Origin: Glandiceps talaboti
Lineage: Eukaryota > Hemichordata > Enteropneusta > Spengelidae
DNA length: 62,000 nucleotides
Direction: 5' to 3'
NCBI RefSeq assembly: GCF_964340395.1
Contig: NC_135556.1
Location: 18,533,642 to 18,595,641, forward strand
Shown here: positions 24,113-36,665 of the stretch, piece by piece
Layout of the letters: every line of letters begins with the position of its first letter
Numbering within the stretch: the stretch's first letter is position 1
Position numbers and translations under genes: made by a program
The notes under the pieces: generated by a model
Seen by the model: the letters and a program-made list of their open reading frames with translations, nothing else
What the model was told of the DNA's origin: nothing
Database searches by the model: none

Positions 24113-25554
24113 ACTTCTAGATAGCCTAGAAAATATATATTATTGTAACATCTGAGCCTTTTAAAATTGAAGTGTTATTAATGCTTTGACAAACTGTGTG
24201 ATATTAGCTCTCAAGTAGAAGTGTTTATTTGAAATTCAGTGTTTTTGCTGACTGATAGGCAGATGTTCTTTCTGGAAGAAAATTACAGTAGTTACACTAC
24301 TGATTATTAACCATTACATTATCATCAACCAACATATTAACAAAGGATAGAGAGGAAATGCAAACACATAATATCAAATCAATCTTGTTTTTTTAGTCTA
24401 AACTACTTTCATTCTATATATTGCCCCAGGATGTAATTACTCCAAGGTTGCATCAGGGCATATGCAAATCTGTCGTACTTTAATATATGACAATTAACCC
24501 TACAGTATGATGCCATGTATCATACAATTGAGCACGTGAAGACAACGACAAAACAACGCAAGTCTGACAGCTGCATGCATTCTAGCCCATTCTGCATACT
24601 TAGCATAATATCATCATAGCAGAAAATATTGTTTCAATTTTAGTACCAATATTCTTCTGAAAAATTCTGTATCACTTCAACATTTCTTGAATTCTATATA
24701 TTGTTAATTATACAAATACAAAAGTGAACACCTCGTTTTTAGTCTGAGCAAAAAATCTAAGAAATTTCATCAAAAATTTTTTATGTGATCTTAAATTTTA
24801 GGAGAGATTTTCATCGTCAGATATTTCCAATCAGGCATACTAAATACAGAATTCACAGGGAGTTACACACACATAGATAAAACATGTAATTTGAAACTTG
24901 CAAAGACTGCGTTCTTTAATCTAACCAGATTACACAATATTCACAAAGTGGAAGTGAATCCTTCATTTTAATATATGCATGGGGAGACAGATGGTATTCT
25001 AATATTATGGGATGTATTCTATGGTGTCTGATTTCTTGGTTGTTGTAAAAATAGAAATGATCTCCAAAGATTGATGAGAAAGTTGAGTAAAGGTCAGGGT
25101 GTGCTTTATCATAAATATTTATATCACTAATGATTGCCCATACTAATTCATCTAATAGATCACACTATCCAATTATAAACTAGGTGTGTGTGTGCGTGTG
25201 TGTGTGTCTGTTAAGATACTTTGTTTTTAACAGATGCTATACACACTATCATATCCTCCGCACCTCTAGTTCTGGGTGTTTTTTCATCATGTCTGAAAAA
25301 TAAATTTCTAATATTATGTTTTGCCAATTTTATGCAATCTATATTTTGAGAATAAAATCTCAAATTTGATTTTAAAAAAGGACTTTTTATAACAACCTCA
25401 GTACAGTTATAATGGTCTGATTTGATGCTATTTTCATTAACATCAAACTATTCTTAAAATATTTAGCTGTATTTGCAAGGTTTATATGTAAAGACATTTT
25501 GTGCCTGATATCAAAAGATGTATCAGATTGTATCCTCATGATTGATGATGATCA

Positions 25555-25690
25555 CGAAGGGATGTTGAGTGGGCAAAAACAACCGACTACTTTGCAATGT
25601 TTCTCTGGCTAATTTTTCAGAATTTTTTTTCAACAAGTATATTTTCATTGGTGGGCAGATCCATGTGTCTCATTCGGAGATACACGGTAA
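25555..25690. repeat. Dispersed repeat D2, copy 1
   Basis: AAAACAACCGACTACTTTGC followed by TTTCTC.GGCTAATTTTTCA, a T-rich run and TTGG.GGGCAG matches 36540-36665 in the same order and orientation. No coding content was seen. Confidence 0.7.
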
Positions 25691-26332
25691 CACCTACTTT
25701 TCACTTTTGACAGTACTTTTATTTAAACTTAGCTAAGCATCCCTATCTTTACCTATTACCTGGAAATGACATAATCATAATCAACTATATAGGAAATATT
25801 AGAATTCTTATCACCAACAACCAGGTTTCCTATACATACCAGCATGGGGTATTTTTTGACAGTTTTTGTAACTTGAACATTTTTGACACAGGAGTGAATA
25901 GAAAAGCATCAAAAACACCTAATCAGATGCCATCTCCAGATCTATCCATTAACAGCAGTCCTACAAGAATTGATTTCGTTCTATTTCACACCTGCATTTT
26001 GTCATCTAGTGGTTATAGCCCACAGACTTGGATATCGGGCTAAAAAATGCTGTTTACCATGATAGCATATTTTAATATTGTCAAGCCGATATGCTGCCTA
26101 ATTGAAACTCTAGTCTTTCTGGTTTGGTACTACTTGGGTATTAACCTCTCTCTGGTTTCGTTTTGCATGACATCCTAAATTCTTATTATTCAAATTGATG
26201 ATAATCATTGATCCCTATGCTGCCTGCATGATACCCTCTAGATGACACAAAGGATTCGATGTTAACCTTAGGTTATCGTGTACCTCACCTTACATTGCAC
26301 AGTTCAGTATGTCATGTTGTATCTCATTATTT

Positions 26333-26346
26333 GTTACCATAGCAAC
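26333..26346 (+). promoter_or_regulatory. X-box (RFX-binding site) motif
   Basis: GTTACCATAGCAAC is a perfect match to the RFX X-box (RYYNYY, two-base spacer, RRNRAC). RFX factors drive ciliary genes in animals. No ciliary gene start is recognisable within a few kb, so this may be a chance match, an enhancer, or a mark of an unrecognised promoter. Confidence 0.4.
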
Positions 26347-27280
26347 AGTCTTACAGCTTGAAGGTGTTCCTAAGGTAGTGCAAATTAAGAACACGTTAAG
26401 TTGGTGTAGCAGTTAGCTGTGGCAGCTGATTTATGGTCATGCAGGGCAAGGTCTGCAAAATGGATGACTGACATATCAAATGAAACTATTTTAACCCTAA
26501 TTAGCTACAGGCACAATAATGTTAATCAAGCATGCATCTACTACGAGCACGAACATGTACAGTGACTTGTAGCTGAGTTAAAATCAATTATTTTCTGGTC
26601 CCATATATTCATTTCCTTGTGTACTATAGTTCATGTTTGCATATTTTCACGTTTGTTATAATTGTCATTTTGTAAGTTTTTGAACCTAGTACAAGATATT
26701 AATAATTAGTCGAGTCCATATATGGTATCGTTACAATTTACACCTCCAATTTGCACACAAAAAGACCAACACAGAAAGAGTCCGATACTGCACATCTATC
26801 ATCGCATACAGTGTTTCTCTAATATTTGACTTTAATAATGTTTGATAATAGCATCATTTTATATTAAAGGTGTCTATTACTGATGACAGCAGTGGAATAT
26901 TTACTATACTATTTCCTCTTTCTTGTTGCTAGGTGTTTGGATGTACAATATGTTGCTATGTAGAAATGTAAGCTTTATACAAATATAAGACTTATTTTGA
27001 GATGAAACTTTGTTACCATAACTAAGTGGCCTTAAAGAAATTTGAATAACTTGTAAGTGACAGTTCTTATAGTCTACAGGACAAGTTATAGTTATATAGA
27101 CAACACAAATATATTTTTTTCAAAAATATCAAATCAAAATTTGAGATTATTAATATTGATTTCACAAAATAAAAGAGAAACTGCTGTATTGTCTCCCCCC
27201 CCCCACCACCCCATACTATATCTAAACAAGTGCCCCCAATACTTTTCTTTTTTCTTTGTTCAGCCAAGGAAAATATTTGT

Positions 27281-27510
27281 GACCTAAGGGCCCTTCACTA
27301 CAAGTCACAAAACGAGTAGTGACAAAACCTTTAGTTCATGAATATTTTCTAACTGAATGGAGAAATATATTGGGGAACAATATAATTATAACAGCACAGC
27401 AATATGTATGGAAATGGAAAAAGTAATGATGATTTTGAACGTTTTGACTGCATATTTCGAAAAATAGCAGAACCAATGATATAGAGACTTATTGTCGTGA
27501 CATAAACATG
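27281..27510. repeat. Dispersed repeat D1, copy 1
   Basis: Shares with 30193-30440 the ordered blocks CCTAAGGG, AGTCAC, GAATGGAGAAATAT-TTGGGGAA, ATTTTGAACGTTTTGACT and AGCAGAACCAATGATATAG. The direct orientation and the decay suggest an old dispersed element. Confidence 0.7.
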
Positions 27511-28301
27511 TATTGAAATGACATAGAACAAATATACTATAAATCTATATTTGTTGTTATACTCGAGGCTTGGGAATGGTATAATGAAAGGAACATGTTT
27601 GAAACGTTACTACAAGTAGTGATATGATGACAGTATTACTTTTCCACATTCCATATTTTCATGCAATCTGAGTTTAGTAGTCATGTTATTTTCATCAGGT
27701 GGCCCCCTGTGTCTATACTCTACTTCAATAATGTATCAGATAGCAAAGCAATGACAATGTACAGCTGATCACGCTAACCATCTTGCAATCTCAATACTTG
27801 ATACTAAATATAGCAATCATCATACATGTACTTATTAGAGTGAGCAGTGGGATACTTTTAACCATGTCTAGCACATGCTGTAATATGATGGTACTTCAGA
27901 CATTCTATGTCATTTCCTGCCAGTTTTATGAAGAGGCTACACAACGAATACAAGTATTCAAATTTCCAAGAGGCAAACAGAGGTATCCTCTATGAAGAAA
28001 AATGAATTTAACAGACATACACTACAGGTGTTTCTTGTATGGAGGAAACACTCATAATATAAATTATATCATCCGTTTAAAGTCCATAACCACTTTTAAT
28101 TACAAAATAAATGGAAAATATGACAGCTATTCTGACCTTTTCTAAAGCAAGCAGCAGAATTGACCTTAGCTCTATATTACATTGCCCTTTTAATTCAAAT
28201 TTCCGGCAAATGACATACATTAGCTAGGATGGAGATGTACGATATATTGGGTGTGTTCAGTACTTTGCAGGGAATTCATTAAAAATACATCAGTACTCAG
28301 T

Positions 28302-28361
28302 GGATGGGTCGTCACTAAATGTATTAGTATGTAGTAAATACATTTTAGTGACAATCCATCC
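28302..28361. other. Pre-miRNA-like hairpin
   Basis: GGATGGGTCGTCACTAAATG-TATT on the left pairs with AATACATTTTAGTGACAATCCATCC on the right, leaving a loop of about 10 bases. The stem is about 24 bp with few mismatches, in the size range of a miRNA precursor. It could equally be a lone foldback element. Confidence 0.4.
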
Positions 28362-30192
28362 AATTTTCTGAAAGAAAGGGGTTTCTTTATTAATCACTAA
28401 CAGTATTCTAACGTACAATATAATTTCTGAGGCTATAAATACTGCGTACTAGTCTAATAAACATTCACTTCACTTCGAATAATGCATGGAAAAATGTGAC
28501 GTATAATTCTACATATTACTTGTAGTGAAAAATTGACTTGGCCATCATTCTGATGCGGCCATCATTCTGATTATCCAATAAATGGGTTATTAATTTTAAA
28601 GATTTTGATTTTAGGAAAAAATACATTCTATTATTCCATATAATATAATAATCATTCAATATACTATATACTTTAAGTGTTATAAATTAAAATCGTTTTG
28701 TGTTGGGCGTAAGTAATAATAATATGTGTTAATCTTGTTCAATATCTGTAATTCAGAATATTTGTAATCCTGTAGTGATTATATGATATTACAATATGAA
28801 GGGGTTGTTGACCTTTGACCCCAACACTGAATGTAAATGAGAAATGACACAATGCATTACTAATCTGTCTCTGTTATTATGCTAATGTAATACCACTAGT
28901 ATTTCAGCTCTACTTCAGACAGAGTTCCATATAGCTGCTGTTAAAATTTTGATTAAATTTATGCAAAAGACATACAAGAAAACGTTTATTTTCCCTTGTA
29001 TAACCTCAGCTTACTAAGTGTACCCCCATCAGACTCGAAGATAGGAATGATTTACTAGATAAGAAAAGAGCAAAGGTACTTACGAACAATACCAGAATAT
29101 TGAGCAATCATAATAAACGTATTTCTAATTTTTCGTTTTCTGTGGGAAAAAACCCAACAAGTACAATTATTATTGCAATCACTTGAATACAATATAAAAA
29201 TTCTTGTTTATACTCTACCTTTAAATAAAATTTCATTTAATAATAAATATCAGGCAATCTTATTTAACAGTTTACAGATCTCTTTTTTTTAAGAGGAAGA
29301 AAATATTGCAGGTGTCTTACTTTTAGGAAGACTGATAATTTGAATATAACAATTTGATTTAAAAATAACACATCCTGCAAGGGGCCAGGTTCTTATAATT
29401 TAGAATTATTTTTGATAAAAATAACACATAATTCATTGGCACATGTCTTATTTCCATCTAGTACAGTGTTAGTAGAACTGTGACATGTAGACTAAATGGA
29501 AAATATAAATACTGAAAAAAAATTGTAATATTTGTAACAGCCTTGAAATGTTGTCATTATTTGACCTTTGACCTTTTTCAATACTGCACTCAAATTACCA
29601 TATGAATGTCATTCATTGTATGTCATTTTGACTAAATTTGCATAGCCCTTCTCGTCATCAATAAATTGAATAATAATAGCTGGCTGTTCACCTGATTCGG
29701 TTTTCCAATATTAGATTTGAATTGCAAATAAGGAATTATGTTTTGTACGGTAAACTATTATGGTTTTGTATGAATGAAAACCACAGCCCATAACATAGCA
29801 ACCTGTTTAGTACAGTTTAATAAGATGGATCACTATGTTTATGATACAATTTTTTTTTATAGAAGAATACATGAATATGCATTTCTATTATTTTTTTGAT
29901 GAATGAATGAATTTACACAATTTATTCTACTTAATAATACTTAGATTATGAAGAGTTTTCATTTTTAAATGTGAAATTGAATTCTGGGAACTTAAAACAA
30001 TTCCTGGCAAGTGGTAACAAACCTGGATAACAAACAAGCTACAGTCAACACATTGACAAGTATTAAAACAGACTTAGTAGCTTGGATAATGCAGTCATAA
30101 TCTCTGCATGCCATGCATTTACACAGTCAATAAATAATGATACCGAGGTGATATGAAATTTGATATTATTCTTCTGTCATCCAGGTAAATGC

Positions 30193-30440
30193 GAATGGCC
30201 TAAGGGGCCTAATGTTACTATGAGTCACTAGATGAGTATAGTGGCAAATATCTTACGTCTTGAGTATTTTCAGGCTGAATGAAGAAAATATTTTGGGGAA
30301 TTAACATTACCTCAAGCATAATTTATATAAAAAAAAAGTCATGGGGAAAAATAATGCCAATTTTAACATTTTGACTCATATTTTGAGCACAGCAGAACCA
30401 GTGATATAGCAACGGGTTGCTGTATTGTAGAACAGTCAGG
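30193..30440. repeat. Dispersed repeat D1, copy 2
   Basis: Matches 27281-27510 in block order: GGCCTAAGGGGCC, GAGTCACTAG, GAAAATATTTTGGGGAA, AATTTTAACATTTTGACTCA and GCAGAACCAGTGATATAGC. Confidence 0.7.
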
Positions 30441-31902
30441 ATAATCCTTATTTTCTGTTCAAAGACAATAAGTTGGCTTGTGCATGGTATAACACTTTTT
30501 GTTCTTGGTGGAAGCTACAATGAATAGTCAGAATATCGATGGGAACATGTAGGGTTGTGTTTTGTGGAGAACATTCATAACCAATGATGGTCATCGTCAT
30601 AAACCACAGTCTCTTTTACAGCACCGTCCAAGAATTGCACCAACAAGAGGATTATTATTTATATTTAGAGGTTATACGTTATTTCGCAGTGTGGCTGAAG
30701 AAATAACAACTCTGGTTTGCGAGAATGATATTATGGTGCTCTGTGATTACCATAGGGTGGAAGGCTAGTTGGGATGTTTAGGAACATGTTAAGTTGAATT
30801 TACTGAGACCCAGTGATGAAGTTTACATGATCACACAGTGTGTAGGATGAAAGCTATATTCATAGTGTTTAGAATCATGCAGAGCTGACTTTAATTACAA
30901 CGTTGTACATTTGTATTGTAAAGAGAACACCCATGCAGCTAACTTTATTGTTTATACCAGTAACCAAAAATATTAAAATTAATTTCAACCTAATATTTCA
31001 AGTCAAAGTACCAAGAGAACAAAGGTAATGGACTCTGTCAAAGGTTACAGAGGCCAGTGTTGGGAGTCTTACAATGAGTACATCCTCCCTTGTATACAAC
31101 TGTTAATGTCTGTACAAAGTGTTTTTGCATTGATACATGGTAATTTACACCCAAGTAGGAGGGAGACTGGTGTGAGGTTAGAAAGGGTTATAAAGACAGG
31201 AAATTTGGAAACAATAGTAATGACTAAAGAAAATGTGTCTGCATTGTTGAAGAAACCATTGGATAGAGCTATAGAGTCAGCCAAGCGAGGCCCAATAAAG
31301 ACATGATTGGTTTGACCTTTAACCTCTCTCTCTCAGCTATCAGCAGTTCAATGCATATGGTCATATCAGAGAGTAACTCAAAACCTTACTTTCACATCTG
31401 AATTATCAATTTGAAAATGATACCAGCAGATTATTGTGTCAACAGATATTCATATTCGTTGGTTGAGGATTAAGTTACTTATAAATAACAAGAAGTGTGG
31501 CAAAGAGTTGAATTTGATATTTATACTGTACTGGTATTTTTTTTACTTCTGGTCGACCATGAAAAGCACTCTGCACCAAAGATATCAAATTGAGACTGTA
31601 TGGTTGGTATGAAATTAAGACCATGTTTTATGTAAAAAATAACAAGACAAACATTCTTCTCACATTGCCTACAGGATATATTAATCACAAATGCTTATAT
31701 CTCTAAACGATAAAATTACTGGTGTCACTGTGTCCCAAGGTGAACTTTTTAACCACTATACTTTATTTCTTATATCACAGTAATAGTATTTAAGAAAGTA
31801 ACTTTTCCTGATCTAGTAATTGGTTTTATCAAATTCACCATATTATATTACTGTTCACTTTGCATCACTAAATTCTCCCCAGTTTGCTGCCTGCAGGACT
31901 AT

Positions 31903-32290
31903 TACAGAACCCCATGCATCATGCACAAGTGCAAGTGTGATATACTCAGTGTAAATTGCACAGTGCTTGCAGTGTTCTCTACAGTCATATTTTCATCAGC
32001 ATAGTGAGTGAAAGTGCAGCAGATAAAACGGCAAATACCCCTGAGTACCCACACTGGAACTCACATGGAATGGGGTTCTCCTATAATATTTAAACTTATG
32101 TTTTATCTGAAACAGTGAATTTCTGTAAAAATTATACTGTGCAATCACAGGCTTTCATGTACAACGAATGATTGTGTCTTCATTTGCATATCATTTGAAT
32201 AATGGTTTGGTATTTTTTGGTACTGTACTGTGGTACAAATATACCACTAGTAATAGTAGTATGTGCGCACACCGGTGTGTAATCACTGAT
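31903..32290. mobile_element. Foldback element F1, copy 3
   Basis: Begins ACAGAACCCCATGCATCATG. The core reads GTGCTTGCAGTGTTCTCTAC, then GTGAGTGAAAGTGCAGCAG, with the inverted partner ACCCCTGAGTACCCACACTG and CATGGAATGGGGTTCT. The outer right arm reads TATCTGAAACAGTGAATTTC, TTTGCATATCATTTGAAT and ends at CGCACACCGGTGTGTAATCA. That end is self-complementary and corresponds to the left end of copy 1. This is the best preserved copy. Confidence 0.8.
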
Positions 32291-33053
32291 ATATATAACA
32301 TAACAATGTCTGCTACAGGCAGATACTAGGAGGCTGTGGGGGGCATACCTTGTTCTATTTCTAAATTACTATACATCATTTTATAAATATGTTGACATTT
32401 CAAGTGAGAATTTCCAATTCAAACCTGATAAATACTTTTTTTTCTGTAACTAAACCTACCAAGACATAAGTGCCTTTGACATCAACTCATCTTTCATTCT
32501 ATGATTGATTTCTGACTTATAATACCAGCATCTCCAAATGATGTGAACTGTCTGTTATGCTACACATAGATCATTTCATACACAATATGCTGACATTTGA
32601 AGACCACCTCCTGAGTCTTTCTTCAATTGAAGATTCTCACGTGAGTTGACAAATGCCTGTGGCAATATCGTACCTTAAAGTTAAAGACATGCTGCATTCT
32701 ATCATAAATTTATGTAATTTATGATACTCGTACCGCATCTCCAGATGATATGAGTGCTTGCATTGTCAATCATGTTAGAAATGTACTAACATTAGAAGAC
32801 CCCACATACACGAACACACACATACACACACTAAAAATACATGTCGTATATTTATCTGTCAATTAAGATACAAGTTTAAGTCTAATTCTCACGGTTTTGA
32901 TTACCACAATTTTAATAACCAACCCTATTATAACTTTGAAATTATTGAAGATGATCTGAGTCATCAAATATCAAGGAATAAGTTGATTGATGTGATATCA
33001 ATTTATCATATGATATAGCTGAACTATAATTAATATCAGGAAATATATCGTTG

Positions 33054-33054
<1 letters not shown>

Positions 33055-33109
<55 letters not shown>

Positions 33110-33290
33110 ACACACACACATACATACATACATACATACATACATACATACATACATACATACATACATACACACATACATGTACATACACATACACACA
33201 TACATACACACACATACATACATACATACATACATACATACATACATACATACATACATACATACACACACACATACATACACACACATA
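33055..33290. repeat. Compound microsatellite (CA)n(CATA)n
   Basis: A (CA)n tract of about 65 bases followed by about 170 bases of CATA/CACA tetranucleotides. The overlapping Cys-Val-Tyr and His-Thr frames are artefacts. Confidence 0.97.
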
Positions 33291-33939
33291 TATCGGTATA
33301 AAAAGGTTTCACTTGTCTGTCATCTTTAGGTTGTGCACGTCTTTTGATGAATACTTAAGAACTTTTAGCAAAGAGAAAGACATCTTTTTTACAAATTGAA
33401 TACAAGAAGAGTTTAACTTTTACAAAGGGATACTGTTTTAATGATATCCATCAAATTATACTTGTTACCATCACTTTGTTTCCATTGTTCAAAATGTACC
33501 AGGCCTAGCATCTTCCATTGTAGCACACCAACCAATGGGTACAGGGTCAAAGGTCATTGTCCCGCTCCTTGAAGTTTAATCACCAGCAGTGTCATGTGTG
33601 TTTATAGTACAAGACTTTGAAGTTCCATTATTTCTATTGTTGTCAATTATTTGTCTACTTGTTAGCTTGCTAATTCTACTAACAAACTACATAAGTACTT
33701 GTTTGATGTTTTTCTAATGTAGAGATTTTAAAGATAATCTTAATTGAGTTATTTAAAGTGGTGGTCAAGCTATCCTCTCAGAGTTGTAGAGTATTCTTTC
33801 TACTGAAATGGTAAAAGTTGGTCTTATTTTTGTACTTCGTACACTTGTCTTGATTACTGCTATTAGTGTTTGAGTGACTTATTCAAATATAACATCTTGT
33901 AGAGAAGCCTTTTATAGCACTTTTAGTGTAAAGATATGT

Positions 33940-34035
33940 CACTGTGTTGTTCAGCCCTATCAGGCTTCTCAACTTGTGACCCAGGTCTCAACCATAGTGA
34001 GTAGGGAGTATGGTACTGCCTGTTGGCTGATAGCC
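33940..34035. repeat. Dispersed repeat D3, copy 1
   Basis: GTGTTGTTCAGCCCTATCA then GGCTTCT and, further on, TTGGCTGATAGC. The same blocks recur, shortened, at 39449-39505. Confidence 0.65.
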
Positions 34036-34870
34036 TGTCATGAAATGTCATATCTTACATGTTCATGTATTCAACCATTGTGGGGATAAATTTCCAATAA
34101 TAATGATGTATAATTAGAGGTCAAACTCACAAATACTGTCACAGTGATAAAACATTTCCTACACTGTAATACCGGTACATGTACTTTACTCTAAAGGGGT
34201 ATGTTTCAATACTGGCTTTGTACTTTACTACTTGAAAGCATCTTAGGCAACTGTAAGATATAGGGTTGACACCCATGTTTATGTTTAACCAGATTACAAT
34301 GTGCTCACTGCAGTAATCTGAACAATGTGGCAAATGAAACCCTCTAACTTTCCCATAATTAAGTAATAAAATGATTAACCATCAATAATTTGTCCATTTC
34401 GGACTTTCCTCATTGCTGCTGAATTTCCCATCGTGAGTAAGTATGGCATTCACTCCTAGGTGTGACACCCCCGGGTTCTGTCACGACATCTGTTTGAGTT
34501 CCTATTACAGTTTATTAAACTCTTCAGTTGGGAACTGTACATAGTCATCGAAGAGGTCAGACTTAACAGTTTTCTTTGAACAAAATGTAGAGCTTTCATC
34601 TTAGAAGACACTCATTCTCATACTTACTGTGTGTGTAGCATATTGAAGGTATGGTATCCATTATTGTACCGGTAATTTTCTTTTCAGAATTAGTCTGGTA
34701 CTTTTCTGTCTTTGACTGTGAAAAAAGAAAAAATATGAAAGTTGTTGTTTTTGTTCTCATTTAACTATGACACATTATGGGATTATCCATTGTTTTTATT
34801 TTGCCTGTGAACTAAATATAAAAGCAATACTCTCATTGACATGAGTGAACAACTTAATGATGATAATAAT

Positions 34871-35025
34871 AATAATAATGTTAGTTTTTATAGAACACTT
34901 TCCCACTCTGTGCTAAAAGCGCTTTACAAATATTACCCCTGGCATGGATCTATAGCAGCACAACAGCCCTTTACTTCCTCAACTCCCTGGGGAACATACA
35001 ATCCATTGCAGCCTCTCTACTAGGT
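34871..35025 (+). mobile_element. SINE/LINE-tail-like repeat
   Basis: Contains TAGAACACTTTCCCACTCTG, AAAAGCGCTTTACAAATATT, ACCCCTGGCATGG and CCTCAACTCCCTGGGGAACA. The AAGCGCTTTACA string followed by a C-rich tail is typical of a widespread metazoan retroposon tail. An AAT run (ATAATAATAATAATAATG) precedes it. I recall similar tails in invertebrate deuterostome repeats; that link is from memory and unverified. Confidence 0.5.
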
Positions 35026-35265
35026 GCATACTCAAAGAGTCAAAAACTTTACTGGAAGCGAATCTCAAATTTTCGCCAATGAATTGTCAGCATCGTGAAG
35101 GGGTTGGTCTTGTCACATGTTTCTTCTGAGACAGGTGAAACAAGCTTGTAAGAAAGAACTGGAAATAGTCCATTGTAGTTCACCTCTTACTATGCTCATG
35201 AGATGTCAGTGAAAATTTGGAATTCACTTTTTGGTTCTGTGAGTAGAAATTTTCGTTTGTAGCTA
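35024..35265. mobile_element. Dispersed inverted-repeat element D4, copy 2
   Basis: Left arm: CTCAAAGAGTCAAAAACTTT, ACTGGAAGCGAATC and AATTTTCGCC. Right arm in inverse orientation: GTGAAAATTTGGAATTCAC, TTTTTGGTTCTGTGAGTAG and AAATTTTCG. A single arm of the same family is at 5935-6075. Confidence 0.65.
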
Positions 35266-36539
35266 ATAGGATGGAAATTAATCTATGTCACACATAACAA
35301 AGTAATGTGGGGGAAAAGTCAGTATAAAGGTGAAAGAAACCCTAAAATCTCAACGGTTTCATTCACTGATTCAGAATAATCTTACCAAATTTAAACTCTA
35401 TGTATCTCTGAAGCTAGAGATATAATCTATTTGGCATTGAATTTATCAACTTATCGTCTTTTGTTTGTAGCCATTATAATGACTAACCACAGTATCTGTT
35501 TTACAAAGCTGTAATGTATGTAGTTGTGCAAGTTTTATCATTTGAATAGTTGTAATCAACTGAAGTGAAGACTCTTGTGTAGATATGATAGTAGTAATGA
35601 AATGCTGTGATAATTAACAAACTAATAATATCATCAGTTTCTTCAAGTATTGAGAGGACTATCATGTTTTTACATTAATTTAGTTACTATCACGGTTTTA
35701 TCATGGCCTGAATACTGGTATGATTAGGGACTTTGTGTTGTCAGTCTCTCTCATTTTGGAGCCATGGGTAACTGGTACTGAGTAGACAAGTCAAAGTAAA
35801 GAAACTACTTATGGTCTTACAATAAATTCCATCAGTCACTTGGCCACTACCACTACTTTTATTAGGGATGTTGAACAGGTAAAATCTACATGTATCTGAG
35901 TTCCCTCAGGAGGGTTACCTGGGATGTCACCAAAACTATGGTATAGTATGGGAATCTGTGCATTTTTACCAGATCCCCCTTCCCCTGAAGGAGGGCCCCT
36001 CCTCCCCAGTACTAGGATTCTCAACTTTTGCAAAATCACTGACTGCTTTTAAATTATTAAACTTTAAAGTAAAGGACTACTAGACACAACAGGTTCTATT
36101 AGTACCAGTCACACCTGGCATGCATGATAGATCCACTTACAAAAAAAACATCACTTGTTCAAATTGTTGACTTGTGTACCAGTCATGTACATGTATGTTG
36201 TAGTCCCAGTAATTGAGTCTGGTCACCGGCCCATGGGTATAAGGGTCAGTCCTGATAGACATGTAATTGTTTGTTGATGTTATTACATTCTAATTGAATC
36301 ATAGTACCTCACCAATGTTTATTTTGCTTTATATGTAAGGCAATTAAGTAGTGGCTTTGCTCTAGGGACATGTATGGCCTTTCCAGATTTTTCTGGTTTT
36401 GGTAAAAGTAAAACTTTCCACATAACACGAATGAACATGTTAACAGGTGGGTTGGTCCCTCACAAACATGTCATGTTTACTGGTATCATTTTAGCATTGG
36501 GGAAATGTCTGAGCATATAGGGATGTAGATAAGGGCCAG

Positions 36540-36665
36540 TAGCTGGCCAAAAAACAACCGACTACTCTGCAATATTTTCTCAGCTACTTTTTCACAAATT
36601 TGTTTTAAAAAATTCAACCAGTATGTTTCCATCATTGGGCAGTTTTATGAGTCTTCTTCCTAGAT
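36540..36665. repeat. Dispersed repeat D2, copy 2
   Basis: Matches 25555-25690: AAAACAACCGACTACTCTGC, TTTTCTCAGCTACTTTTTCA, then TTGGGCAGTTT.ATGAGTCT. Confidence 0.7.

Noticed and set aside
27924-27995. Possible terminal exon after TCATTTCCTGCCAG, 23 codons, with AATAAA at 28106
   Set aside because: The splice acceptor and polyadenylation signal look good, but two frames are equally protein-like and no upstream exon can be shown.
31028-31306. 92-residue + strand open frame
   Set aside because: Composition is moderately protein-like, but there is no start context, splice context or recognisable family.
32942-33329. Open frames rich in Cys-Val-Tyr-Met and His-Thr-Tyr-Ile
   Set aside because: They are translations of the CA/CATA microsatellite.
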